In this document: in pieces, positions 15,001 to 22,375 of the stretch
Position numbering within the stretch: the stretch's first letter is position 1
How the letters are laid out: each line of letters opens with the position of its first letter
From: Meghimatium bilineatum
Lineage: Eukaryota; Mollusca; Gastropoda; Stylommatophora; Philomycidae
Length of the DNA stretch: 64,000 nucleotides
Assembly (NCBI GenBank): GCA_034231615.1
Contig: CM067316.1
Coordinates: 63,883,353 to 63,947,352 of the forward strand
Direction: 5' to 3'
The notes under the pieces: model-generated
What the model was told of the DNA's origin: nothing
The model's input: the letters and a program-made list of their open reading frames with translations, nothing else
Databases searched by the model: none
Made by a program: the position numbers and the translations under genes

Positions 15001-18000
15001 CTTTTCTATAACAACATCTGAATGTGCTACACAACAAATACACTTTTCTAAAACAACATCTGAATGTGCTACTCAACAAATGTACAGTTCGGTAACAACA
15101 AGATCTCATTGTGCTCTAGTGCCTGTGTAGTAACAAGTGGACAATAGCCATTAGTTTCTGTTGTATAGATCAGGGATTCTGAACCTTTTTTGCTATTTAG
15201 CTATAGAACTCTTTCAAGGTCTCTTCCTAAACATCAAGAAAACAGAAGTAATGGTTATTTCAAAGAAACAAGACACCACAGTGTGCAAGATCAAAATGAA
15301 TGATATTGTATTAAAACAGGTCCACCAATTCAAGTATTTAGGTACAAAAATTACAACAAATAGAAGAAGTTCAACAGAAATCAGAAGCAGAATAGGGCAG
15401 GCAAAAACAACATTCAGAAAAATGAAAAGTATTTTGTGTAATATGACCTTGTTATTAGAGGTGGGGAAGAGAGTTCTGCAGTGCTATATAACTCCTATAT
15501 TAACCCCTTAGCTGCTGAGGTATCCTTCATGATCGCCTATGTCAGCCAACATGGCACCTCATGATGATGACTATTTCAGATCACAATAGATTCTGTGGAA
15601 CAGACCCTAAGAAAGGTTTTTCATATTTCTCCAGGATTCATTATTTATCTGATCATCTTATTTGTGTAGTACAGTTGCCATAGTTGTGTAGTACAGTAAC
15701 CTAGTTGTGTAGTACAGTAGCCTAGTTGTGGAATACAGTAGCCTAGTTGTGGAGTACAGTAGCCTAGTTGTGTAGCACAGTAGCCTAGTTGTGGAGTACA
15801 GTAGCCTAGTTGTGGAGTACAGTAACCTAGTTGTGGAGTACAGTAACCTAGTTGTGGAGTACAGTATCCTAGTTGTGGAGTACAGTATCCTAGTTGTGGA
15901 GTACAGTAGCCTAGTTGTGGAATACAGTAGCCTAGTTGTGGAGTACAGTAGCCTAGTTGTGTAGCACAGTAGCCTAGTTGTGGAGTACAGTAACCTAGTT
16001 GTGAAGTACAGTAGCCTAGTTGTGGAGTACAGTAACCTAGTTGTGGAGTACAGTAACCTAGTTGTGGAGTACAGTATCCTAGTTGTGGAGTACAGTATCC
16101 TAGTTGTGGAGTACAGTAACCTAGTTGTGGAGTACAGTAGCCTAGTTGTGGAGTACAGTAGCCTAGTTGTGTAGTACAGTAACCTAGTTGTGGAGTACAG
16201 TAACCTAGTTGTGGAGTACAGTAACCTAGTTTAGATTTGTGGAGTACAGTAACCTAGTTTAGATTTGTGGAGTACAGTAGCCTAGCTGTGGAGTACAGTA
16301 ACCTAGTTTAGATTTGTGGAGTACAGTAGCCTAGCTGTGGAGTACAGTAACCTAGTTTAGATTTGTGGAGTACAGTAGCCTAGCTGTGGAGTACAGTAAC
16401 CTAGTTTAGATTTGTGGATTACAGTGGCCTAGTTGTTAAGTACAGTGGCCTAGTTGTGGAGTACAGTAACCTAGTTTAGATTTGTAGATTACAGTGGCCT
16501 AGTTGTTAAGTACAGTGGCCTAGTTGTGGAGTACAGTAACCTAGTTTAGATTTGTGGATTACAGTGGCCTAGTTGTTAAGTACAGTAGCCTAGCTGTGGA
16601 GTACAGTAACCTAGTTTAGATTTGTGGATTACAGTGGCCTAGTTGTTAAGTACAGTGGCCTAGTTGTGGAGTACAGTAACCTAGTTTAGATTTGTGGATT
16701 ACAGTGGCCTAATTAAGTACAGTGGCCTAGTTGTGGAATACAATAGCCTAGTGATAGTGAGTTTATTTCCTATTGTCGGGTTACATCATGCCAGATTTTA
16801 ATCTATGTCTGGACAGAAAAAAAGTTTGGGATTTTTTGCCTGACACGACCGCTCCTCCAGTCAACCCAGCTCTAAATGGGTACCTGACGAATGAGTTAGG
16901 GAAGGTAAACACAGCAAGGAAGGGAACTGGCCATCTCACCTAATAGTTGCTGCGCTTTAGTACATGAAGAGTTATCTTCATGACTGACAGCAGGTTGCTG
17001 CCATGGGACCTACCTTTACCTTATTTGTCTGGAAAATTTCACATAGGTACCCTTTCAGTGGTCAATCTAAATGGGTCAGTGGCCCAATTAATAAAACAAG
17101 ACTTTCGACCCCAATAATAAAGTGTTTTCACATCCATGGGTGCATAGGCCATTGATAATTGTCATCCATTTGTCTCTGTATTTAGATGTATTCTCATTCC
17201 ATATGATTCCCATCTCTTGTCAAGTCCTTTACCGTCTCTTTTCCTCCATGTGTTCTGAGGTCTTCTGTGCTTTTTTATTCCCCTGTGGATTCCTGAGATT
17301 GTTCTTTAAAATATATGCTTTTCTTGTTTTCTCAGCACTTTCCTAGTCTACCTCCAATTTCTCTCCTTAATCTGGGTGCCCACCATATCCTGGTTTGTTC
17401 ATATCCATATCTATTCATTTCTTATCTTGTCCTGCATGTAAAGTTAATATTCTTAAGCAATTCTTGAAGTTTTGCTAATCACTAGAAATACACACAAATC
17501 GATATTTTGACCAAAAAGGCCTTTATCAAGACTACATACACAACAAAAAAATGATAATAAGAACGGCACTATTGACATTTACATGGTATAGTTACATTTG
17601 GAGATAACCATGAAGGGTTGAAACTACATCAGAGATGAAACAACACACACAGAAAATATACAAAACACACCCCAATACATGTGAAATGAGGTAAACAGAG
17701 AAATGAGGTTACAATATGATATCCATACAACTGTCGTTCAATGATCCCGAAAGCTTTACGCCTGCCAAATTGATATATGTAGCAGTTCTCTAGCACGTGA
17801 TGGGTCTGGTTGTTTGAGAAGCATGACTTAATGGTTGTCACATGAATATCCTGGTAGCACTGATGGCCCATGCCATCAACAACAGGAGTACCCAAATTGT
17901 TTCTGATGCTGTACAACTGTTCATGGAATCGGTCAGTAAGTCTCCTTCCAGTCTCACCTATGTATTTTGTGGTGCAATGCTTGCAGTTATCATCTGGAAA

Positions 18001-18288
18001 AAAAAGCCTTTTGGTAGAAACATCAAATGGTGTCAGTTATGTGTACTATAGCTAGAAATACCACTTCCTTGCATTTCTCTAATGAGAATCATGCTTGTAC
18101 TTGACAGTTTTCTTTTAAATGTGTATTATAAGTGATTAGCAAAAATCCATGGCTGTCTTGTCAGTTTTTGATCAGGTTATCTTAGAGTCTGATAATACAA
18201 TGATAACAAAAAACATGTTTTGTTCATAGCCAATGACTTATTAGTTCATTTTCTGAATCTTGCAGAAATTTATGAAGAGTGTCCATAG
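561..18288 (+). CDS. FYB/ADAP-like adaptor, C-terminal five exons (hSH3 domain plus tyrosine motifs)
   Basis: Join 561-720, 1758-1810, 12520-12548, 14345-14415 and 18266-18288. Every junction is GT-AG, the phases fit (1, 0, 2, 1) and the 336 coding bases give 111 residues and a TAG stop. The first 71 residues read as a helically extended SH3 domain like those of FYB1/ADAP: a leading LTG, DVKGG, LSLKKGATVTIVRV, NNPPNKWL, GYI and EID occur in the order known for that family. The tail contains PVYDDVP and ends EIYEECP. YDDV is the SLP-76 SH2-binding motif type in vertebrate ADAP, so a scaffold role in tyrosine-kinase signalling is inferred. The N-terminal part lies left of the window. Alternatives are another hSH3 protein such as PRAM1-like. 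No AATAAA was found downstream. Confidence 0.8.
848..985 (-). mobile_element. SINE-like dispersed repeat (GGGTACC family), partial
   Basis: Read on the - strand, this matches 16860-17030: the stretch ending CAGGTTGCTGCCATGG-type sequence, a run with GAGTTATC and TTCATGAC, and the GTTGCTG block occur in the same order. A further partial copy lies at 24905-25015. It sits in adaptor intron 1. Confidence 0.6.
1196..1278 (-). mobile_element. GAA-tailed SINE-like repeat, short fragment
   Basis: Contains the diagnostic pieces CCAGAGAATG and CCAATACATCTGACTTCAGC found in the longer copies at 23572-23850 and 61056-61337. No GAA tail remains. Confidence 0.4.
1758..1810 (+). CDS. Adaptor exon B: end of the hSH3 domain
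   Basis: Acceptor CTGTTCACAG, donor GTCAGA. The spliced frame gives MGYIDSSNIEIDPNIIRQ, which supplies the GYI and EID positions that close the hSH3 domain. It ends in phase 0. The 20-bp minisatellite of intron 2 starts about 40 bases after the donor. Confidence 0.78.
1846..2106. repeat. 20-bp minisatellite, about 13 copies
   Basis: Unit TTGATGTGAGCGTCTCAGTC, nearly perfect, with C/T changes and one copy lacking two bases. It starts just inside adaptor intron 2. Confidence 0.93.
2455..2640. repeat. ~37-bp tandem repeat, about 4 copies
   Basis: Repeats of CTAACTGCTAGCAACTGTTC followed by TAATGTTACCCCTGTGT with a few substitutions. Confidence 0.85.
2641..2943. other. Intron spacer, nothing recognised
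   Basis: AT-rich, with no coherent frame, repeat or transposon motif. It leads into the 57-bp satellite. Confidence 0.45.
2944..6172. repeat. 57-bp satellite, about 56 copies (3.2 kb)
   Basis: Monomer TGCTGGTTCATGATCACTTG, TGCCAGCCATCATGACACAT, GATCTAAGATATTAAAG. Three kinds of variant recur: CCATCAT versus CCCACAT, ATATTAAAG versus ATATCAAAG, and some copies with three extra GAT triplets (for example near 3270, 3740, 4205, 5185, 5565 and 5855). Copies are otherwise almost identical, which suggests recent homogenisation. Each monomer has two small inverted repeats. It lies within adaptor intron 2 and ends at a LINE fragment. Confidence 0.96.
6195..6475 (+). mobile_element. LINE 3' end: C-terminal cysteine/histidine region with GAA tail
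   Basis: From 6230 the frame reads HRFPYMPCGTQTPEHILQDS and further on KIWA, DLEKT and DFALTTDLTI, then TAA at 6428. This is the CxxCG...TPEHILQ...DL..T..F...TGL.I ending common to many animal non-LTR polymerases. After the stop comes a roughly 40-base 3' UTR ending TGAACGCTGAAGAAGAAGAA. It is 5'-truncated; the clade is uncertain. Confidence 0.75.
6476..6803. other. Intron spacer, nothing recognised
   Basis: Several short open frames on both strands overlap here, but none resembles a known family or has supporting splice sites. Confidence 0.4.
6804..6955 (-). mobile_element. GAA-tailed SINE-like repeat, partial
   Basis: Starts TTATTCTCAAACTCTCACTGG, then TTTCCAGCGGGATATAGG and CCCGACACATTCAACTCCGG: the same order of blocks as other copies in - orientation. 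The GAA tail is lost. Confidence 0.5.
6956..7754. other. Intron spacer, nothing recognised
   Basis: Overlapping short frames on both strands without family resemblance. No tandem repeat or transposon motif seen. Confidence 0.4.
7755..7935 (+). mobile_element. tRNA-SINE tail copy (family with AATGAAGTCAATCC end)
   Basis: Shares GTTACGTGCTACGAGTGGTACTC-type sequence, GAGAGG, GAGTACATATG and terminal AATGAAGTCAATCC with the fuller copy at 12045-12282 on the other strand. The tRNA-like head is missing or too diverged here. Confidence 0.6.
8205..8345 (+). mobile_element. RNase H-type LINE 3' end, zinc-knuckle fragment
   Basis: Translates as SRNQHLTRTLSLHTL, then a stretch ending AEHLWECPTCYVASF and a stop. 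The same segment occurs at 42105-42262 and, frameshifted, at 52985-53100 on the - strand. The H-x-WECP signature is the C-terminal knuckle of I/Jockey-type LINEs carrying RNase H. Confidence 0.6.
8350..8465 (-). mobile_element. Possible tRNA-derived SINE head
   Basis: On the - strand there is GGGTTCAAATTCC, a perfect-looking pol III B box, preceded about 40 bases upstream by a poorer A-box-like stretch. The body cannot be delimited. Confidence 0.35.
8574..9425. repeat. (TAC)n trinucleotide array, about 0.85 kb, with GATTCTGCTGC interruptions
   Basis: Long ACT/CTA triplet runs with CAC/ACC variants and recurring GATTCTGCTGCTACTAC interruptions. The open frames of Thr, Leu or Val runs are products of the triplet and not genes. 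A similar array, on the other strand, ends the window. Confidence 0.95.
9426..10394. other. Intron spacer, nothing firmly recognised
   Basis: Two related short pieces (TCCCAGTGGAATATAGG at 8518-8535 and TTCCCAGTGGAACATTGGG near 9510) suggest a dispersed repeat that I cannot identify. The rest is AT-rich with no coherent frame. Confidence 0.35.
10395..11175 (+). mobile_element. Penelope-like element fragment: GIY-YIG endonuclease and 3' region
   Basis: From about 10415 the frame reads VHSHLKLSVPNHFVTVRCSC, SHCYTCPYV, then INEAFICESRNVIYAIICKP and CGKQYIGG. After a one-base shift at about 10630-10650 it continues with HAIKHRTPTPVATHFICHGH and ENRLIFVVG. Paired cysteines, NVIYAIxC, CxxCxxxYIGE and the following HF/GH are hallmarks of the GIY-YIG domain at the C-terminus of Penelope-like elements. 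A CTTGATAAAGGCCTTTTGGTC segment near 11110 is shared with the second copy at 17484-18055. The copy is frameshifted, so inactive. Confidence 0.75.
11517..11645 (+). mobile_element. GAA-tailed SINE-like repeat, partial
   Basis: Contains AAAGTCGGTTGTGTCAGGCC, TCTGTTCTCTGGACTA and TATGGGAGTTTGAAAACAAA in the order seen in the 49028-49194 copy, same strand. No GAA tail. Confidence 0.5.
11700..11945. repeat. Tandem/compound repeat of ~30- and ~60-bp units
   Basis: Repeated CTGGACAAGTCCCTCAGAGC, TGTACCAGG and GGTTCATTGATGTACCTTCTG blocks in irregular order. Confidence 0.85.
12045..12282 (-). mobile_element. tRNA-derived SINE, near full length
   Basis: On the - strand it begins with a tRNA-like head: TGGCATGGGTGGTTAAGCCG (A-box-like) and, about 40 bases on, GGTTTGGGAGTTAAATCC (B-box-like). 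A body follows with TTTTCATGAAAATCCTGGGG, CGTGCTACGAGTGG and the end AATGAAGTCAATCC. Tail copies occur at 7755-7935 and 46015-46140, which defines a family. Confidence 0.65.
12520..12548 (+). CDS. Adaptor exon C: 29-bp microexon
   Basis: Acceptor CTACTTTACAG, donor GTAAGT. It encodes AMLNKIKDN plus two bases of the next codon, a short charged linker between the hSH3 domain and the tyrosine tail. Recognition rests on consensus splice sites and phases that fit both neighbours; the family has a linker here but no conserved sequence I can match. Confidence 0.6.
12720..12995 (-). mobile_element. LINE C-terminal fragment, decayed
   Basis: On the - strand: KLKWFDYLMKMNP, then PAARAYM and, in another frame, KRWRESWIEGVTNVM. 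This resembles the LRWFGHLMRM...GRPRxxW.dgv ending of LINE reverse transcriptases, with frameshifts and stops. Confidence 0.45.
13035..13203. repeat. 32-bp tandem repeat, about 5 copies
   Basis: Unit AAATCTTAGAAATAACTACA followed by GGCAAGGATTGT, nearly perfect. Confidence 0.92.
13204..13985. other. Intron 3 spacer with one short diverged duplication
   Basis: The stretch near 13443 (CACCAAATCACCTTGCAACT through ACTTGACTAACTCA) recurs diverged near 13819 (CACCGAATCGCCTTACAACT through ACTTGACTAACCAC). Function unknown. Confidence 0.45.
13986..14247 (+). mobile_element. GAA-tailed SINE-like repeat, nearly full length
   Basis: Contains AGCCCGAAAAGGGAGCAAAG, GTCCCATCCCATGAAGGGTC, ATTCCGTTCTCC and GTTTGAGAATGAA in the element order, on the strand opposite to the 61056-61337 copy. 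It lies just upstream of adaptor exon D. Confidence 0.6.
14345..14415 (+). CDS. Adaptor exon D: acidic tail with YDDV motif
   Basis: Acceptor GTGTGGCCAG, donor GTAAGT. With two bases from the preceding exon it reads ECEEQPVYDDVPHDGQPNDL followed by IDDG. The Y-D-D-V core flanked by acidic residues matches the tyrosine motifs that bind the SLP-76 SH2 domain in vertebrate ADAP (family knowledge). It ends in phase 1, and a 42-bp minisatellite starts about 35 bases after the donor. Confidence 0.75.
14450..15085. repeat. 42-bp minisatellite, about 15 copies
   Basis: Unit CAACAAATACACTTTTCTAT followed by AACAACATCTGAATGTGCTACA. As 42 is a multiple of three, it leaves open frames on both strands that merely repeat 14 residues. 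It starts directly after the adaptor exon D donor region. Confidence 0.96.
15195..15585 (+). mobile_element. LINE reverse transcriptase thumb fragment joined to a 3' tail
   Basis: Reads GLFLNIKKTEVMVISKK, then VHQFKYLGTKITTN, EIRSRIGQAKTTFRKMKSI and VLQCYITPIL before a stop: the GLxIN..KTEVM...F.YLG...EI..RI region. It jumps straight to ATCGCCTATGTCAGCCAACA and TGGCACCTCATGATGATG, the 3' end also seen at 45957-45998, so the C-terminal domain between was deleted. Confidence 0.7.
15665..16757. repeat. 21-bp minisatellite with composite second half, about 50 units
   Basis: Unit CCTAGTTGTGGAGTACAGTAG. From about 16225 the units alternate with a longer type carrying GTTTAGATTTGTGGA, and from 16420 with TTGTTAAGTACAGTGG, giving a local higher-order pattern. 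Confidence 0.95.
16775..17035 (+). mobile_element. SINE-like dispersed repeat (GGGTACC family), longest copy
   Basis: Carries CCCAGCTCTAAATGGGTACC, then GGGAAGGTAAACACAGCAAGG, GTTGCTGCGCTTTAGTACATG and GTTGCTGCCATGGGACC. Partial copies at 848-985 and 24905-25015. The CCCAGC..TAAATGGGTACC core also occurs in the tRNA SINE at 47793-48034. Confidence 0.6.
17484..18055 (-). mobile_element. Penelope-like element fragment, second copy
   Basis: On the - strand it reads DDNCKHCTTKYIGETGRRLT, DRFHEQLYSIRNN, TPVVDGMGHQ and DIHVTTIKSCFSNN, then HHVLENCYIYQFGRRKAF. CxxCxxxYIGETGRRLTDRFHE is the GIY-YIG core of Penelope-like elements. The TTGATAAAGGCCTTTTTGGTC segment near 17510 is shared with the copy at 10395-11175. 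It lies in adaptor intron 4, antisense. Confidence 0.78.
18266..18288 (+). CDS. Adaptor terminal exon with stop codon
   Basis: Acceptor TGAATCTTGCAG ends at 18265. Joined to the last G of the previous exon, it reads EIYEECP and then TAG at 18286-18288. The joined sequence IDDGEIYEECP resembles the NDGEIYDD-type C-terminus of the FYB family, which supports such a small exon. Sequence after the stop is probably 3' UTR, but no canonical AATAAA is visible in the next kilobase. Confidence 0.68.
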
Positions 18289-19794
18289 TCCAGCTTCACT
18301 CCAAACAAGAGTTAGAGTGACATGATATTGGTTGTAGTGAACGAAAAAACACCCAGATGGTGCTCCACAAATCTGCACCAGTTAGGCACTGCTGACAGAA
18401 GATATTGAAGTGGCAACATTGTGTGATCAATATCTGGACTTTAAACTCATTGTTTGTGATTTATTCTTGATGCTTGTATTGTCAGCTGATAAAACTATAA
18501 ACATATTTAGAATTTCTGGCTATAGTGTGTATTCATATTATTTATCTACATAGTTCACACTTGCCTTCACACTAAATGCCTGCAGGATTCTACTTCTGTG
18601 TGCTCTCTCAATTAATCATTGCGAAGTTCGTCTGATTTCTGCCAGGAGCGTAAAGTATGTTGTGCTACTGTTCAATGTTATGTGGACCTAGCACATCTGA
18701 TTTCAGTATGCTTTTAATTCAGGTGAGCTTCCTTAGCTTGTGACAGACGTTCTATCTGTTGCCAGGAGATGGATGTGTATCAACACTACTCCATGACTGG
18801 TTATTCCCATGACCTGCAGGATTAACTTGAACAATTTCCATCCACCTAATCCTGCAATTAACCACCGGATGAAATGTTACACTTCATTGTTTATTGAACT
18901 TTATTTACCCTATGTGAAATGACTGTTTATTTTGTTCAACTACTCTATCTTATCTTAAGATAATATCAACAGACATGATTTTATGTTACTGTGGCACTCA
19001 CCACTTTGTCGGACAGGCTCTCACATTTTGCTTATTTAAAAATAATTCTGGGATCATTTTAGTAAAAAAAATGGTTTAAAATTTAAATTCAATAATACAG
19101 TAATGTATCATACATCAAATTGTTCAGAATACAATTGTCTATGTATCCCTATCACAAATGTGATATTTAAATGAAGTGTTCGTCCATAGTTTAAAATTAC
19201 ATTTGTAATTTGTAATACAAAATTGTGCTGAAATTATATAAATGGCACAATGACAAAGTTTTTAAAAATGCATATGAAATGTAAATCATACATAAGTTAG
19301 TTTTTTATTGCACCTAATGCATTTATGCAAAACATAGCAGAAAATTACACCAATGCTTTTTTCTAACCATTCTTTTTATCAATAGCAATATTTTGATCAG
19401 GCTGATATAATTTTTTACATTTTTCTTTAATATGTGGTACAAGCATCCTAACTTTACACAATCTGTCTATTGGTTTCTCCTCTGCTGGCTCAGAGACTTT
19501 CAAAAACTCAAGATCACCGTAAACCTGTCCTTAAATATAAAATATCTAGCCCATAACCCATTCCACAAAGACTTTTTTGACCAGAGAATGTTTTTATTTG
19601 GAGGATCTACTAGTCTTCCGCCAAAATGGCTGACTAGAACGAATGTGTTCTCTTTACGGTGCTCGATTAACGGTTGTTTCTTCCCAAAAGTAATGGCAAC
19701 CTACGGGAATATTGTGCCTAGAAATTTCCAATGGATTAACCGAACTTTTTCTCTAGGATTGTGATACAACACTGACTACCACGCTTTAAACATA
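18289..19794. other. Adaptor 3' UTR and intergenic stretch, nothing recognised
   Basis: No coding frame with family resemblance and no canonical poly(A) signal. A 110-codon frame at 19432-19764 has no recognisable motif. 19590-19750 is slightly less AT-rich, with a GCCAAAATGGC-like palindromic site, and could be non-coding regulatory sequence, but I cannot support that. Confidence 0.35.
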
Positions 19795-20600
19795 GGTGGA
19801 TTTCTAATCCCGGAACTACGCTACGCAGACGACACAGTACTTCTTTCAAACGATATAAAGGGATTGGAACAACTAATCAAGAACACAAAGAAATATAGCG
19901 AAGCACAAAATTTGTATTTAAACACGCAGAAAACAAAAATCATGTCAACAGATATAACACAACAACCAAAAATCAGAATAGACAATACCGAGATAGAATG
20001 TGTGGATAAATTTGAATACTTAGGAGCAAACATCAACGGTGCAGGAGACTGCATGGCAGAAATAAGGAAGAGATTGGCAATGGCATATTGCAAAATAACA
20101 CGGCTGAAAAACATATGGAAAAACAACAAAATAGAAACGAAAGTGCTAATGTTAAGAACTTTTATTTTTCCGGTTGCAACATACGGCTGTGAAACATGGA
20201 CTCTAAGTAAAACAGCGGCAAAGAAGATCAACGCCTTTGAGCTGAAATGCTACAGAAAGATACTTAGAATATCATGGAAGGATAAAATCAGAAACTCAGA
20301 TATTATAAACACACTGAATATTCCATAGTGTTGGTTACTAAACACAATAACGAAAAGAAAACTACGCCTGTTTGGTCATATAAAGAGACATAACTGTTTA
20401 GAAAGACAAATAATGGAGGGAAGAGTACCTGGGAAGAGGAGAAGGGGCAGACCAAGAAGACGATGGACTGACGACATTAAAGATAATATGAATACATCGC
20501 TAGAAAATGCAAGCCACATCGCCCAAGACAGAGGTTCAGAGAGTTCATTGGGAAGACAACGTTCTGGAAGGAATACGTCACATGACACACTAGTCCTGCA
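19795..20600 (+). mobile_element. LINE reverse transcriptase, C-terminal half with YADD box
   Basis: Reads ELRYADDTVLLSNDIKGLEQ (YADD at 19822-19833), NLYLNTQKTKIMSTD, FEYLGANINGAG, EIRKRLAMAYCKITRLKNIW, YGCETWTLS, CYRKILRISW and, after one stop at 20326, LRLFGHIKRH, MEGRVPGKRRRGRPRRRW, DDIKDN. The order is RT palm, thumb and GRPRRRW tail of an RTE/CR1/L2-like non-LTR element. It is 5'-truncated with a single stop, so relatively young. Decayed relatives: 47605-47700, 48330-48866 and 61340-62078. Confidence 0.85.
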
Positions 20601-20897
20601 TACATAAGCAAACCACAGAATCTATAGAATTCTGCAGGTGTAAGGTCGTACCAGTCTGAATAAACTGTGGGGGCGGTTCAGTCCATGTTGACTCACATAG
20701 TCATTAGTATATTTACAAATATAAGATACAACATCACATGTAAATATTAACTTGAAAAAGTACACAGGTCTTGTAAACTGCCTGGCATCCTCCCTAGTAA
20801 GAACTTCAGATAGCTGCAGTCCAGGCACTCTGTCAGGAAAAACAAATTGGGTGACTTGAATGATGGTCCCTCATCTATGTCATTGTACCCATAACAC

Positions 20898-21589
20898 CTG
20901 TGAATATAATATAAAGGAAACTGTGCTTAACATGATAGAAACCAATTATTTACAAGAACAATTATAGTATAAAACATCACAGTCAAATATTGTCGGAATT
21001 ATAGTTACATACACTGCAAAAAAAGAAATAAAGAGCATATTATCACGAGATTATACTTCACAAAAAATGTAAACACATAGCAGCTGATTACTTTTTAATC
21101 ATGATTACTGAGGTGGTACATGTTTCCAAACAAACAATTCCTATTATGGCTATATGTAATTTATAGTTTTCCTATTATGGCTATATGTAATTTATAGTTT
21201 TCCTATTATGACTATATTTAATTTATAGTTTTCCTATTATGACTATTTAATTTATAGTTTTCCTATTATGGTTATATGTAATTTATAGTTTTCCTATTAT
21301 GACTATATTTAATTTATAAATAGTTTTCCTATTATGGCTATATTTAATTTATAGTTTTACTATTATGGCTATATTTAATTTATAGTTTTCCTATTATGGC
21401 TATATTTAATTGATACATATTTTTCCTATTATGGCTATATTTAATTTATAAATAGTTGAATAATCTTAATATTATGAATATAGAATAATTTTTAAATGTA
21501 TTAATTATTATAAATAACCATTACAAGCAGTAAAAATATTAAAAAAATTATATTTATATTGTCAACTATCGGCAACCTCAGAAACCTAC
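20898..21589 (-). other. Intron of the piggyBac-derived pseudogene
   Basis: Donor GTAGGT and acceptor TATATTCACAG flank it with matching phase 2. It contains the 31-bp array. Most piggyBac copies lack introns, so this is unusual. Confidence 0.5.
21135..21462. repeat. ~31-bp AT-rich tandem repeat, about 10 copies
   Basis: Unit TTTTCCTATTATGGCTATAT followed by TTAATTTATAG, with length variation from a repeated TAAA. Confidence 0.9.
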
Positions 21590-21699
21590 CTTAGTTTTGA
21601 AATTGGAGTATCGTCGTAATCCAAGTCATTCGATAAAATAGAGACATCAGATTCACTAGAATAACAGCTGCTTTTTTAAAAATTACTGCTATTATCCAT

Positions 21700-22014
21700 T
21701 TTGTGTGTGTTGAAATTAGTGACTAATTGCAATAGAACGTCTGAAATTGGACGGGTATTGCAGGTAAAAGGGTAGTAAAATTGGTTTCTAAGCTTCCTGG
21801 CCACATTATTTCTCACAAGATTTTGGACATAGTTTTAATCAATATTTTGACTTTATTTTGAAGTTTCTATAGCAAGTATAACCATTTTTCTATAATAAAA
21901 TTATAATGTTTTACTAAAATAGTGGGGAAAAAAAAAATATTTATAGTCTCATAATACTAGTAAAAATTTTGACGAGATCTAGGTCTAGTTATGTACATTT
22001 TAACCAACTTTATC
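21700..22014. other. Region upstream of the piggyBac-derived exon, nothing recognised
   Basis: If that gene were transcribed this would hold its promoter, but no TIR, TTAA boundary or core promoter could be assigned. Confidence 0.3.
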
Positions 22015-22375
22015 TTGTCTTTAACTACTTTATGTTGTGTCAAACCACTTTTATGTTGTGTCAAACCACTTTATCTTGTCTTGAACCACTATATGTTGTA
22101 TTAAACCACTATATCTTGTGTTAAACCACTTTATTGTGTCTTCAACTACTTTTTGTTGTGTTAAACCACTTTTATGTTGCATTAAACCACTTGATCTTGT
22201 GTTAAACAATTCTATGTTGTTTTAAACTATTCTTTCTTGTGTTAAACCATTATATGTTGTATTAAACCACTTTATGTTGTGTTAGACCACTTATGTTGCT
22301 TTAAACCACTTTATCTTATGTTAAACTACTTTATCTTGTATTGAACTATTTTATCTTGTATTGAATCACTTTAAG
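22015..22375. repeat. Degenerate ~20-bp repeat, block 1
   Basis: Copies of TTAAACCACTTTATGTTGTG with many substitutions. The same motif continues at 22675-22965 and 23855-24010. Confidence 0.85.

Larger units (their letters stand above)
20592..21699 (-). pseudogene. piggyBac transposase-derived gene, two exons, disrupted
   Basis: Exon 1 (21699-21590) starts MDNSSNF, has a TAA at codon 8, then SCYSSESDVSILSNDLDYDD and TPISKL, and ends before GTAGGT. Exon 2 starts at 20897 after TATATTCACAG. Splicing keeps frame: KL-R-CYGYNDIDEGPSFKSP. A frameshift at about 20835 leads to PDRVPGLQLSEVL, FTRPVYFFKLIFTC, CKYTNDYVSQHG and, after another shift, DWYDLTPAEFYRFCGLL. Acidic serine N-terminus, FT...FF.L.FT, TN.Y and W.DLT..E is the piggyBac/PGBD order. 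It stops where the LINE 3' end begins at about 20600; the catalytic domain is absent. Confidence 0.7.

Noticed and set aside
14298..15130. Repetitive 42-bp open frames on both strands
   Set aside because: Multiple-of-three minisatellite; the + frame begins inside adaptor exon D only because the intron stays open by chance after the donor site.
19432..19764. 110-codon + strand frame
   Set aside because: No recognisable domain, no codon pattern of a gene, and it overlaps nothing that supports it.
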